Positions 17,161-26,193 of a stretch of 64,000 bases of DNA are shown piece after piece; position 1 is the first letter of the stretch, and every line of letters begins with the position of its first letter. The stretch is taken from the NCBI RefSeq assembly GCF_015354335.1, contig NZ_JADKYR010000001.1, forward strand, positions 248,001 to 312,000, read 5' to 3'. Position numbers and translations under genes: made by a program. The notes below the pieces were generated by a model. It saw nothing but the letters and a program-made list of their open reading frames with translations, was not told the origin of the DNA and ran no database searches. This DNA is from Methylophilus sp. 13. Lineage in GTDB: Bacteria > Pseudomonadota > Gammaproteobacteria > Burkholderiales > Methylophilaceae.

Positions 17161-19188
17161 ATGCAGCATCTGTTAAATCCTCCCCAGCGTGAAGCGATTC
17201 ACTATCTTGACGGCCCATTGCTGGTACTGGCAGGCGCTGGCAGTGGTAAAACTCGCGTCATTACCCAGAAAATTGCCTACCTGATCAACCAGGCGGGTTA
17301 CCAGGGTCATCAAATCGCGGCGATCACCTTTACCAACAAGGCCGCGCGTGAGATGCAGGAACGCGTGACCCCCTTGCTGGAAGGCAAAAGTGGCAAGGGA
17401 CTTACCGTCACCACTTTTCACTCCCTAGGCTTGCAGATTTTGCGCCAGGAAGCGGCGCTGCTCGGCTATAAACCGCAATTCTCCATTCTGGACGCCTCGG
17501 ACAGCTTTAAAATCCTCAGTGATATTTTAGCCACCACCGACAAGCAACTGTTGCGCAAAACACAATGGCAAATCTCCAGTTGGAAGAATGACTTTATCAG
17601 TCCGGATCAGGCCAAATCACAAGCCGATGAAGAGCTCACCCATGCCGCAGCCCGGGTGTACCAGCTTTATCAGCAAACCCTGCGCGCGTATCAGGCGGTA
17701 GACTTTGATGACCTGATCAAGGTGCCGGTGGAGCTGTTTGATCAGCACAGTGAAATGCTGGAAAAATGGCAACGCAAGTTGCACTACCTGCTCGTGGATG
17801 AATATCAGGATACCAATGCTTGCCAGTACAAACTGATTAAACAGCTAACCGGCCTGAGAGCACAATTCACCGCCGTAGGCGACGATGACCAGGCGATTTA
17901 TGGCTGGCGTGGTGCCGACGTGGAGAACTTGCGTCAGTTGACCACAGACTTTTCCAAACTCAAGGTGATCAAGCTCGAACAAAACTACCGCTCTACCGTG
18001 CGGATTTTGCGCGCGGCCAACCACGTCATTGCCAACAACCCCAAACTGTTTGAGAAAAAACTGTGGAGCGAACTCGGCACCGGCGACCTGATCCACGTCA
18101 CGGCGACGCAAAGTGAAGAGCACGAAGCAGAAACCGTGGTGATGAAGCTGCAAGCGCACAAATTCGAGCATCGCACGACTTACAAAGACTACGCCATTCT
18201 CTACCGCAGCAACCACCAGGCGCGGATTATTGAGCAATTTCTGCGTAACCACAAAATCCCCTACACAATTTCGGGGGGCCAATCATTTTTTGACAAGGCT
18301 GAGATCAAAGACATCATCAGCTATCTGCGCCTGATCATGAACGAAGATGATGATCCTGCCTTTATCCGTGCCGCCACCACGCCGAAAAAAGGCATAGGCA
18401 ACACCACGCTGGAGCGATTGGGCGAATACGCCAGCGCACACAAGATGTCATTGTTTGCCGCCGCCTTTGAAGGTGGCTTTCAGCATGAGGTCGGCGCCAA
18501 ACAGCTCGATGACCTGCTAACCTTCTGCCGCTTTATCCAAACACTGCAAGGCCGTGCTGTCAAAGACCCTGCTAACGAAGTGCTCAGCGATTTACTCACC
18601 GCCATCCAGTATGAAAGCTATCTGTACGACGGTGAAGAAGCCAGATCTGCCGAGACGCGCTGGGGCAATGTACAAGAATTCGTCGCCTGGCTCAGCAAAA
18701 AAGGCGAAGCCTCGACCGAGTTCGGCCATGAATCGGACGGTAAAAACCTCATCGAACTGACACAACTGGTTTCGCTCATCACCATGCTAGAAGGCCGCGA
18801 AGATGGCGAACCAGATGCCGTCAAACTCTCTACCCTGCACGCCTCAAAAGGACTGGAATACGGCCATGTGTTTCTGATCGGCTGTGAAGAAGGCATCCTG
18901 CCTCACACCAACTCCATCGACGCCGACCAGATTGAAGAAGAACGCCGACTCATGTATGTAGGCATTACCCGCGCCCAAAAATCACTCAACATCACCTGGT
19001 GCAAAAAACGTAAACGCGCCGGAGAAATGCAAGCCTGCGAGCCTAGCCGTTTTATTAGCGAATTGCCTAAAGATGATGTTAAACACTTTGGCAACCCGTT
19101 TAATGGGCCAGATCAGGTGCTGAGTAAAGATTATGGCAAGAGTAAGATGGCAAATATTAAGGCGATGCTGGCGAGTAAGCCCCTTTAA
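17161..19188 (+). CDS. rep: ATP-dependent DNA helicase Rep
   Basis: A 675-residue superfamily 1A 3'-5' helicase, essentially the same length as E. coli Rep (673). Motif I is GAGSGKT (25-31), motif Ia ITFTNKAAREM, motif II LLVDEYQDTN, motif III VGDDDQAIYGWRGA, motif IV KLEQNYRST, motif V VKLSTLHASKGLE and motif VI RRLMYVGITRAQ. The C-terminal KMANIKAMLASKPL also matches Rep rather than UvrD. It acts in replication restart and in removing proteins ahead of the fork. It starts at ATG 17161 and stands alone upstream of the polysaccharide locus. Confidence 0.95.
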   Translation: MQHLLNPPQREAIHYLDGPLLVLAGAGSGKTRVITQKIAYLINQAGYQGHQIAAITFTNKAAREMQERVTPLLEGKSGKGLTVTTFHSLGLQILRQEAALLGYKPQFSILDASDSFKILSDILATTDKQLLRKTQWQISSWKNDFISPDQAKSQADEELTHAAARVYQLYQQTLRAYQAVDFDDLIKVPVELFDQHSEMLEKWQRKLHYLLVDEYQDTNACQYKLIKQLTGLRAQFTAVGDDDQAIYGWRGADVENLRQLTTDFSKLKVIKLEQNYRSTVRILRAANHVIANNPKLFEKKLWSELGTGDLIHVTATQSEEHEAETVVMKLQAHKFEHRTTYKDYAILYRSNHQARIIEQFLRNHKIPYTISGGQSFFDKAEIKDIISYLRLIMNEDDDPAFIRAATTPKKGIGNTTLERLGEYASAHKMSLFAAAFEGGFQHEVGAKQLDDLLTFCRFIQTLQGRAVKDPANEVLSDLLTAIQYESYLYDGEEARSAETRWGNVQEFVAWLSKKGEASTEFGHESDGKNLIELTQLVSLITMLEGREDGEPDAVKLSTLHASKGLEYGHVFLIGCEEGILPHTNSIDADQIEEERRLMYVGITRAQKSLNITWCKKRKRAGEMQACEPSRFISELPKDDVKHFGNPFNGPDQVLSKDYGKSKMANIKAMLASKPL

Positions 19189-19227
19189 TGTAGGATATGT
19201 GCTCGACCCTTTCCAAGTTGTCACACA

Positions 19228-19236
19228 TGATATAAT
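19228..19236 (+). promoter_or_regulatory. extended -10 promoter for the polysaccharide operon
   Basis: TGATATAAT is a perfect extended -10 element (TG-N-TATAAT). No good -35 is present at 17 bp, which is normal for extended -10 promoters. Transcription would start near 19243, 24 bases before the gmd ATG. Confidence 0.5.
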
Positions 19237-19266
19237 CCACACACTTTTTAACCGAATCGTCTAAAC

Positions 19267-20355
19267 ATGTCTCCCAAAGTTGCATTAATCACTGGCGTTA
19301 CTGGCCAAGATGGCGCCTATCTGGCAGAACTTCTCCTTAATAAAGGTTACATTGTTCACGGCATTAAAAGACGATCATCGTTGTTTAATACGGCACGCGT
19401 AGATCATCTTTTTCATGATACACATTCACAAGGAAAACCCTTTTACTTACATCACGGGGACATGACAGACTCCTCAAGCCTCACGCATATCATCCAGAAA
19501 GTACAACCTGATGAGATTTATAATTTAGCAGCTCAGAGTCATGTCGCCGTTTCATTTGAAGAGCCAGAATACACAGCTAACTCTGATGCCTTAGGCGCCT
19601 TACGCATTTTGGAAGCAATCCGTATTCTTGGTCTGACGAAGAAAACTAAATATTACCAAGCTTCAACCTCAGAACTCTATGGACTGGTACAAGAAACACC
19701 GCAAAAGGAAACGACTCCATTCTATCCACGCAGCCCCTACGCCGTAGCCAAGTTGTATGCCTATTGGATTACTATAAATTACCGTGAGGCCTATGGCATA
19801 TATGCTTGTAATGGCATTCTGTTCAATCATGAGAGCCCCATACGCGGCGAAACTTTCGTCACGCGTAAGATAACAAGAGCACTAGCGCGCATCAAACTTG
19901 GTTTACAGGATTGTCTCTATCTAGGCAATCTAGATGCCAAACGCGACTGGGGTCATGCCAAGGATTATGTGGAGATGCAATGGCTGATGCTACAACAGCA
20001 GATAGCCGAAGACTTTGTGATAGCCACTGGCGTGCAATATAGTGTGCGCGATTTTGTCGATGCGGCTGCCGCAGAACTTGGAATAACTATCCATTGGCAA
20101 GGTGAGGGCGTAGACGAAAAAGGATATGATCAGAAAGGCAAATGTGTAGTGCAAGTGGATCCACGTTATTTCCGCCCAACCGAAGTTGAAACCCTCCTGG
20201 GTGATGCCTCTAAAGCGAGAGAAAAGCTAGGCTGGACTCCTAAAATTCCGTTTGCAGATTTAGTCACAGAAATGGTAAGAGAGGACTTACGCACTGCAGA
20301 ACGCGATGAGTTAGTTAAAAAACACGGCTACGTGGTGCAAAACTATTTCGATTAA
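19267..20355 (+). CDS. gmd: GDP-mannose 4,6-dehydratase
   Basis: A 362-residue extended-type SDR enzyme that converts GDP-D-mannose to GDP-4-keto-6-deoxy-D-mannose. The NADP-binding motif is GVTGQDG (10-16). The active site is visible as STSELYG (about 133-139) with Tyr158 and Lys162 in SPYAVAK. The segment [20 protein letters not shown] is diagnostic for Gmd. It is the first gene of the locus, and the next two genes can use its product, giving GDP-L-colitose (or GDP-L-fucose). No GDP-mannose synthesis genes (manB, manC) are in the window, so the substrate must come from elsewhere in the genome. Confidence 0.95.
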   Translation: MSPKVALITGVTGQDGAYLAELLLNKGYIVHGIKRRSSLFNTARVDHLFHDTHSQGKPFYLHHGDMTDSSSLTHIIQKVQPDEIYNLAAQSHVAVSFEEPEYTANSDALGALRILEAIRILGLTKKTKYYQASTSELYGLVQETPQKETTPFYPRSPYAVAKLYAYWITINYREAYGIYACNGILFNHESPIRGETFVTRKITRALARIKLGLQDCLYLGNLDAKRDWGHAKDYVEMQWLMLQQQIAEDFVIATGVQYSVRDFVDAAAAELGITIHWQGEGVDEKGYDQKGKCVVQVDPRYFRPTEVETLLGDASKAREKLGWTPKIPFADLVTEMVREDLRTAERDELVKKHGYVVQNYFD

Positions 20356-20362
20356 ACAAATC

Positions 20363-21283
20363 ATGCGCATTTTACTTACTGGCGGCAGTGGACTAGTTGG
20401 CAAAAATCTGATTGATGCCTTTGCTGGTACATCAATCGAATGGTTGGCACCAGCTAGCCAGCAAATGAATCTACTCGATTATGCCCAAACCCGCCAAATG
20501 ATTGCCGAATTTAAACCAGAGTTAGTCATCCATGCTGCTGGGATGGTGGGCGGTATACAGGCAAATATCCGCGAACCTGTTAGCTTTCTAGTCAATAACT
20601 TAGACATGGGCCGAAACCTACTAATGGCCTGCCTGGAAAATGGTGTAAAACAAGTGCTCAATTTGGGAAGTTCCTGTATGTATCCTAGAAACCATCAGGA
20701 ACCACTAACGGAAGAGAAGATTTTAACCGGGGAGCTGGAGGCGACCAATGAAGGTTACGCATTGGCCAAGATTGTCACGGCGCGTTTGGGAGAGTACATT
20801 CAGCGGGAGCATCCCGACTTTAATTACAAGACATTAGTACCCTGCAACTTGTATGGGAAGTATGATAAGTTTGATCCCAAACACTCACACTTAATCCCAG
20901 CTATCATCCATAAAATCCACCTAGCCAAACAGCATGGGGAGAAAACCGTTGAGATATGGGGCAACGGCGAGGCAAGACGGGAGTTTATGTATGCTGGCGA
21001 TTTGGCAAACTTTATAATCTCTGCCGTTGATCGATTTCCTGAATTGCCAGCGGTGATGAATGTCGGCCTCGGCTATGACTATACAATCAATGAATATTAT
21101 GAAGCAACTGCCGAGGTCATCGGTTTTGAAGGTACCTTCGTACATGACCTAAGTAAACCTGTAGGCATGGCGCGGAAACTGGTCAATGTGGACAAGCAAA
21201 CGGCCTTGGGCTGGCAACCCAAACACTCACTCAAGCAAGGCATCGCCAGCACTTATCAATTTTATCTGAAGGAACAGCAATAA
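20363..21283 (+). CDS. GDP-fucose-synthase-family epimerase/reductase, probably GDP-L-colitose synthase (ColC)
   Basis: A 306-residue SDR enzyme of the Fcl/ColC family, which epimerises at C5 and reduces the 4-keto group. NADP binding is by TGGSGLVG (6-13). The catalytic residues are in GSSCMYP (Ser and Cys) and YALAK (Tyr and Lys), with the conserved His in HSHLIPA. It is shorter than E. coli Fcl, and in segments such as IQANIREPV and MNVGLGYDYTINEYY it appears closer to ColC. The position between gmd and colD, with no other reductase present, makes GDP-4-keto-3,6-dideoxymannose the likely substrate. GDP-L-fucose synthesis remains possible. It overlaps colD by one base. Confidence 0.8.
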   Translation: MRILLTGGSGLVGKNLIDAFAGTSIEWLAPASQQMNLLDYAQTRQMIAEFKPELVIHAAGMVGGIQANIREPVSFLVNNLDMGRNLLMACLENGVKQVLNLGSSCMYPRNHQEPLTEEKILTGELEATNEGYALAKIVTARLGEYIQREHPDFNYKTLVPCNLYGKYDKFDPKHSHLIPAIIHKIHLAKQHGEKTVEIWGNGEARREFMYAGDLANFIISAVDRFPELPAVMNVGLGYDYTINEYYEATAEVIGFEGTFVHDLSKPVGMARKLVNVDKQTALGWQPKHSLKQGIASTYQFYLKEQQ

Positions 21284-22455
21284 TGTCTTTTAAATACCCT
21301 CTCGCCACCACCACCTGGGATGAGAAGGAAATAGCGGCGATGCACCGCGTGATTGATTCTGGGATGTTTACCATGGGTAATCACGTCAAAACATTCGAGG
21401 AACAATTTGCCTCATTCACAGGCAGCGAATATGCCATTATGGTCAACTCGGGCTCCTCAGCTAATCTTATTATGATTGCCGCATTGTTTTATAGCCAGAA
21501 CCCAGCTTACCAGTTGAAACGTGGTGATGAAGTGATCGTGCCAGCAGTATCTTGGAGCACCACGTATTACCCTTTATACCAATACGGACTGAAACTGAAA
21601 TTTGTCGATATTGACCTGGGTACACTAAATTTTGATCTGGAACAGCTGGAATCGGCGATTACTGAGAATACACGCGCAATTCTGGCAGTGAACCTTTTGG
21701 GCAACCCTAATGATTTTAAGCGCATTCAACAAATTACAAAAGATAAAAACATCCTGTTGCTGGAAGACAATTGTGAATCCATGGGAGCGACCTTTGAAGG
21801 CAAGCAGGCAGGTACTTTTGGTCTGATGGGTACTTACAGCACCTTCTTCAGCCACCATATCTCCACCATGGAAGGTGGCTTAGTCGTCACCAACGATGAA
21901 GAGCTCTACCAGATCATGCTGTCCCTACGAGCGCATGGCTGGACACGTAACTTGCCCAAAAACAACCTTGTATGTGGTGAAAAAAGTGATGAACCCTTTG
22001 AAGAATCATTCCGCTTTGTATTACCGGGATACAATCTCAGACCTTTAGAACTATCGGGGGCAATAGGCCTACAGCAGCTGGAAAAACTACCCAGTCTAAT
22101 TAGCGAGAGAAGAAAAAATGCTGAACTACTCAAATCTAAACTATCAGAACATCCCGACATATTAATTCAGAAAGAAATCGGCGAGAGTAGTTGGTTTGGT
22201 TTTAGTCTAGTCATAAAATCCACAAGCAAATTGACGCGTCAAGAATTAATTTCAAAACTTGTTCATGCTGGAATTGAATGTAGGCCAATAGTTACTGGAA
22301 ACTTTACCAAGAACGAGGTAATTAAATATTTTGATTCAACAGTATCAGGCAGTTTAAAAAATGCAGAGCATATTGACAAAAATGGATTATTTATCGGAAA
22401 TCATCACTACTCGCTATTGGAAGAAATCCACTTGCTATACGAAACGCTTTCCTAA
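21283..22455 (+). CDS. colD: GDP-4-dehydro-6-deoxy-D-mannose 3-dehydratase (ColD)
   Basis: A 390-residue PLP enzyme of the DegT/DnrJ/EryC1 fold. The position normally held by the Schiff-base Lys is His191 in FFSHHISTMEGG, matching His188 of E. coli ColD after allowing for three extra upstream residues. Other ColD stretches are present: VPAVSWSTTYYPL, VNLLGNPNDF, LLEDNCESMGATF, RAHGWTRNLPK and GIECRPIVTGNF. The enzyme removes the C3 hydroxyl of GDP-4-keto-6-deoxymannose by a pyridoxamine/glutamate mechanism. It is therefore a dehydratase and not an aminotransferase, as automatic pipelines often call it. Its last third becomes AT-rich, the left edge of an anomalous-composition region. Confidence 0.93.
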   Translation: MSFKYPLATTTWDEKEIAAMHRVIDSGMFTMGNHVKTFEEQFASFTGSEYAIMVNSGSSANLIMIAALFYSQNPAYQLKRGDEVIVPAVSWSTTYYPLYQYGLKLKFVDIDLGTLNFDLEQLESAITENTRAILAVNLLGNPNDFKRIQQITKDKNILLLEDNCESMGATFEGKQAGTFGLMGTYSTFFSHHISTMEGGLVVTNDEELYQIMLSLRAHGWTRNLPKNNLVCGEKSDEPFEESFRFVLPGYNLRPLELSGAIGLQQLEKLPSLISERRKNAELLKSKLSEHPDILIQKEIGESSWFGFSLVIKSTSKLTRQELISKLVHAGIECRPIVTGNFTKNEVIKYFDSTVSGSLKNAEHIDKNGLFIGNHHYSLLEEIHLLYETLS

Positions 22456-22464
22456 ATAGTGATA

Positions 22465-23331
22465 ATGAAAATTAAACTAATGTTCGACTTGCCCCCTAAA
22501 TCAGTCAATACAAAACCGATAACAACTATCAGCTCCGAAAAATCCTCCAAAGATGTATTAAGAGATTTGTGGAATTTTAAAGACTTGCTCTTCCTTTTGA
22601 CTTGGAGAGATCTCTTAGTCAGATACAAACAAACATTTTTTGGTGTTGCATGGGCCATATTTAGGCCGTTAATAACGGTGATGGTTTTTGCTTTTATTTT
22701 CGGGAAAGTTGCAAAACTGCCATCCGGAAATACCCCCTACTTTCTATTTGTGTTTGCTGGAATGATACCTTGGCAATTTTTCTCCAGTTCTCTTTCCGAA
22801 GCAGGTAATAGCTTGGTTGCAAATGCAAACATTATTACAAAAATCTACTTCCCAAGATTGTTAATGCCCCTTTCAAGTATCGCCGCCTGTCTAGTTGATG
22901 CACTTATCACAGGAATAATATTTTGCGTACTTTTAGTTTGGTATCAGGTTGAGTTTACTTGGCATATTCTAATACTGCCAGCATTTATCATTTGGTTGGT
23001 ATTACTAACTATTGGATTAAGTATTTGGACCGCAGCTTTAAATGTTACCTACAGGGACTTTAGATATTTAATTCCTTTTATGGTGCAATTAGGCATGTAT
23101 ATTTCCCCTGTGGGATTTAGCAGTCAAATTATTCCTGATAAATGGCTTTGGTTATTTTATATTAACCCGATGGCAAGCATTATTGATGGATTTAGATGGT
23201 GCATATTTAATCAATCAAGCAATTTCAATGTATCAATGTCTATTACTGGAATAGTTATTACACTTTTAATGTTTGTGTATGGCTTAATCTTCTTTAAGAA
23301 TGCAGAAGATAGCTTTGCAGATAGGATTTAG
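22465..23331 (+). CDS. wzm: O-antigen/polysaccharide ABC transporter permease (Wzm)
   Basis: A 288-residue ABC-2 permease with six predicted membrane segments. LLFLLTWRDLLVRYKQTFFG before the first helix, FVFAGMIPWQFFSSSL, NVTYRDFRYLIPF and YISPVGFSS are typical of Wzm/KpsM/TagG-type polysaccharide exporters. It moves undecaprenyl-linked polysaccharide across the inner membrane together with Wzt, encoded 1 base downstream. I use the ATG at 22465, two codons after a GTG; no strong ribosome-binding site is visible. Confidence 0.9.
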   Translation: MKIKLMFDLPPKSVNTKPITTISSEKSSKDVLRDLWNFKDLLFLLTWRDLLVRYKQTFFGVAWAIFRPLITVMVFAFIFGKVAKLPSGNTPYFLFVFAGMIPWQFFSSSLSEAGNSLVANANIITKIYFPRLLMPLSSIAACLVDALITGIIFCVLLVWYQVEFTWHILILPAFIIWLVLLTIGLSIWTAALNVTYRDFRYLIPFMVQLGMYISPVGFSSQIIPDKWLWLFYINPMASIIDGFRWCIFNQSSNFNVSMSITGIVITLLMFVYGLIFFKNAEDSFADRI

Positions 23332-23332
23332 C

Positions 23333-24604
23333 ATGTCGCCAGTAATTAAAGTTGAAAATATTTCAAAAAGCTATTTAATTAACCATAATCAATCAGATAG
23401 GTACAAAACCGTGAGGGATGAAATAACTCACGGAATGGGGCGATTTTATTCTAGGTTAAAAAACCCGCTACAAAAATCAAGTACTAGTGAAGTTTTCTGG
23501 GCCCTTAAAGATATATCATTTTCTATCAATGCCGGAGAATGTATTGGCGTAATTGGAAGAAATGGTGCTGGAAAATCTACACTTTTAAAAACTTTATCAA
23601 GAATCACGAAACCAACAAGCGGAAAAATAACCCTAGTTGGCAAACTTGGCTGCCTTCTTGAAGTTGGAACAGGTTTCCACCCTGAGCTAACTGGCAGAGA
23701 GAACATATATCTTAATGGCGCAATTTTAGGAATGGGCCGAAATGAGATTAAAATGAAATTCGACGAGATTGTTGAGTTTTCAGAAATTGAACGTTTTCTA
23801 GATACTCCTGTAAAGCGTTACTCAAGTGGAATGTATGTGCGATTAGCATTTTCTGTAGCCGCACATTTAGAGCCAGAGCTTCTCATTTTAGATGAAGTAC
23901 TCGCTGTGGGGGACCAAAAATTTCAACAAAAATGCTTTGATCAAATAAGAAGATTAGGTCGAGATAGTGGCCGAGCAGTTATGCTCGTCTCCCATAATAT
24001 GGCTGCGATATCTCGAATTTGCAACAGAAGCTTACTGCTAGAAAGTGGTAGATTGATTGCAGATGGTCCCACGCAGGAAGTGCTTGAAAAATACGCGACC
24101 CAAAGCAACACAACAGAGCTAGGGACAAGAGTTATGCTCGACTCTTGGGAGAACAGAGAGGGTAAAAGAGATATTGCACAAATCACCTGGGTACAAATAC
24201 TAGCTCACGACTCTGACTATAGCATGATTTATGTAGGCTCAAATTTGCTGATAAGATTCGCTGTTAACTTTGACAAACAATTAAAAGGTAATGATATTAC
24301 TTTGGCAGTCCAGCTCTCAACTATATCTGGTTATCAAATAGCAAATATGCTAGCTACAGACTCTAACTATATACCTAACTCAATGAAAGGCGAGTGTGTA
24401 TTTGAAGTTATGTTAGAGGATATAAGATTTTATCCCGGAGAATATTTGATTAGCTTATGGGTTGGCAACGCATCATCAGAACCATATGACTATGTTTTGG
24501 AGTGTGGGAGATTTGAAGTTCACGAAGGCGGCGCAAAAGCTCTTCGCAGACTTCCACGAGTTGAAGGAATGCACTTCCTCACTCCAAAATGGCAATTACT
24601 GTGA
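23333..24604 (+). CDS. wzt: polysaccharide ABC transporter ATPase with C-terminal carbohydrate-binding domain (Wzt)
   Basis: A 423-residue ATPase. Walker A is GRNGAGKST (75-83), the signature YSSGM ends at residue 167, and Walker B is LLILDE (183-188). After about residue 265 a beta-rich Wzt_C domain follows (to about 410, with YPGEYLISLWVGN). In E. coli O8/O9a this domain recognises the modified non-reducing end of the finished polysaccharide, so export here is probably coupled to a specific terminal cap. The methyltransferase genes downstream are candidates for making that cap. ATG at 23333 has AGGA 6 bases upstream. Confidence 0.92.
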   Translation: MSPVIKVENISKSYLINHNQSDRYKTVRDEITHGMGRFYSRLKNPLQKSSTSEVFWALKDISFSINAGECIGVIGRNGAGKSTLLKTLSRITKPTSGKITLVGKLGCLLEVGTGFHPELTGRENIYLNGAILGMGRNEIKMKFDEIVEFSEIERFLDTPVKRYSSGMYVRLAFSVAAHLEPELLILDEVLAVGDQKFQQKCFDQIRRLGRDSGRAVMLVSHNMAAISRICNRSLLLESGRLIADGPTQEVLEKYATQSNTTELGTRVMLDSWENREGKRDIAQITWVQILAHDSDYSMIYVGSNLLIRFAVNFDKQLKGNDITLAVQLSTISGYQIANMLATDSNYIPNSMKGECVFEVMLEDIRFYPGEYLISLWVGNASSEPYDYVLECGRFEVHEGGAKALRRLPRVEGMHFLTPKWQLL

Positions 24605-24617
24605 TTGGAAAAAGTAA

Positions 24618-25325
24618 ATGAAAAGTTTTCTTGCAAGACTACTTGGCTATATTGGAGTCAAAATCTTAAAACTATCCGAGTTAATTTGTCTATCCTCCTC
24701 AAAAGAGGGTAAACCAACAGCTAATGAAATGACTCCCCATCAAGCGTGGTTAAAAGATAATGGCGACAAGTCCTTGAGGTTAAATTATGACCTAAACGAA
24801 AACGATGTGGTTCTAGATGTTGGGGGATATGAGGGTCAATGGGCTAGTGATATATTTTCCAAATATCAATGCAAAATATACATTTTTGAACCTGTGCCTG
24901 ATTTTTTTGCTGCAATCTCAAAAAGGTTTTCTCAAAATAAAAGAATTCATGTACTCAATTTTGGACTTAGCAGCTCAAATAGCATTATTAATATTTCAGT
25001 TGATGGTGATGCTTCGTCATCGATAAGACTAAACCAAGAAACTACTAAAGTACAACTAAGAAGCTTTGAAAGCTGGTTCAAAGATCAGAAGTTAGAAGTT
25101 ATTGCTTTAATGAAAATTAATATAGAGGGCGGTGAATATGATTTACTAAATCATATAATTGAAACAGGATTAATACACAAAATAACTAACATTCAAGTTC
25201 AGTTTCACGATTTCTTCCCGGAAGCAGAATCTAGAATGTTGAACCTACAAAGTAGACTTTCGAAAACACACTATCCAACATATCAATATAACTTTATTTG
25301 GGAAAATTGGGCTTTAAAGGAATAA
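24618..25325 (+). CDS. FkbM-family methyltransferase
   Basis: A 235-residue SAM-dependent methyltransferase of the FkbM family. The SAM motif is VVLDVGGYEGQWA (about 70-82), an acidic residue follows in YIFEPVPDF, and MKINIEGGEYDLL is the family motif near residue 170. FkbM enzymes usually O-methylate sugars or natural products. Set just after a Wzt with a terminal-recognition domain, it may add a methyl cap that ends chain growth; this is inference. The sequence is AT-rich like its neighbours. Confidence 0.85.
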   Translation: MKSFLARLLGYIGVKILKLSELICLSSSKEGKPTANEMTPHQAWLKDNGDKSLRLNYDLNENDVVLDVGGYEGQWASDIFSKYQCKIYIFEPVPDFFAAISKRFSQNKRIHVLNFGLSSSNSIINISVDGDASSSIRLNQETTKVQLRSFESWFKDQKLEVIALMKINIEGGEYDLLNHIIETGLIHKITNIQVQFHDFFPEAESRMLNLQSRLSKTHYPTYQYNFIWENWALKE

Positions 25326-25328
25326 CTT

Positions 25329-26192
25329 GTGATTACAGTTCGTGTAATTGGCGGTTTAGGTAATCAGATGTTTCAATATGCTGCAGGTAGATCATTATCA
25401 ATAAGAAGGAATGACTTACTCAAACTAGATATAACAGGCTTTGAGAATTACGTATTACATGACTATGGATTAAATCATTTCAACGCCATAGCAAATTTAT
25501 CCACATCTGAACTATTAAAAAATGAAAAAAAACCTTCATACCAGCGATTTTGTAACCTTTTTAACCGTAATAAAAAAACAAAGGTTTTCAAAGAAAACGG
25601 GTTGCTATTTAATCCTCTAATCAACAACATTAAAGGTGATATATATCTAGATGGATATTGGCAGTCAGAGCAATATTTTAAAGAACACGAATCTATTATT
25701 AGAAGCGACTTCAGAATTACCACTCATCCTTCACTAGAAAACTTGCAGACTCTAGAGAAAATTAACTCGTCTAAATCAATTTCTCTGCATATTCGCAGAG
25801 GGGATTATGTTAACAACAGCCAAACTAATGCTATTCATGGTGTTTGCAGTCTTGGCTATTATCAAGAAGCATTGCAACTCTTAAAAAGAAAGCTTGATGC
25901 ACGTGATTTACATGTTTTTGTTTTTTCAGATGATCATTCATGGGTAGAAAAAAACTTGATCATAGATGCAGAGGTTACATATGTCAGAAATAACTCAGCC
26001 AAAACAAATTATGAAGATCTACGACTTATGAGCGCATGTCAGCATCATATTATTGCCAATAGTTCTTTCAGCTGGTGGGGAGCTTGGCTGAATCCTAATA
26101 CTGATAAAATTGTAATAGCCCCAAAAAACTGGTTTAAATCCACTGAATTAAATTCCAAAGACATTATTCCCTCAAATTGGATAAGGTTGTGA
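25329..26192 (+). CDS. GT11 family alpha-1,2-fucosyltransferase (possibly colitosyltransferase)
   Basis: A 287-residue glycosyltransferase of CAZy family GT11. The hallmarks are GGLGNQMFQYAAGRSL at residues 8-23, HIRRGDYV (GDP-sugar binding), and a late motif, IIANSSFSWWGAWLN. GT11 enzymes use GDP-L-fucose, and some in colitose-containing O-antigens are thought to use GDP-L-colitose, a 3-deoxyfucose. Since ColD is encoded in the same operon, colitose is a real candidate donor. The start is GTG at 25329, 3 bases after the upstream stop. Confidence 0.9.
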   Translation: MITVRVIGGLGNQMFQYAAGRSLSIRRNDLLKLDITGFENYVLHDYGLNHFNAIANLSTSELLKNEKKPSYQRFCNLFNRNKKTKVFKENGLLFNPLINNIKGDIYLDGYWQSEQYFKEHESIIRSDFRITTHPSLENLQTLEKINSSKSISLHIRRGDYVNNSQTNAIHGVCSLGYYQEALQLLKRKLDARDLHVFVFSDDHSWVEKNLIIDAEVTYVRNNSAKTNYEDLRLMSACQHHIIANSSFSWWGAWLNPNTDKIVIAPKNWFKSTELNSKDIIPSNWIRL

Positions 26193-26193
26193 A

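Noticed and set aside
19218-19236. TTGTCA as -35 partner for TATAAT before gmd
   Set aside because: Only 7 bases separate the hexamers, so they cannot act as a -35/-10 pair; the extended -10 reading is kept instead.
21283-22455. Sugar aminotransferase (perosamine or similar) function for the DegT-fold gene
   Set aside because: The PLP-binding Lys is replaced by His in the ColD context, so transamination is unlikely to be its function.
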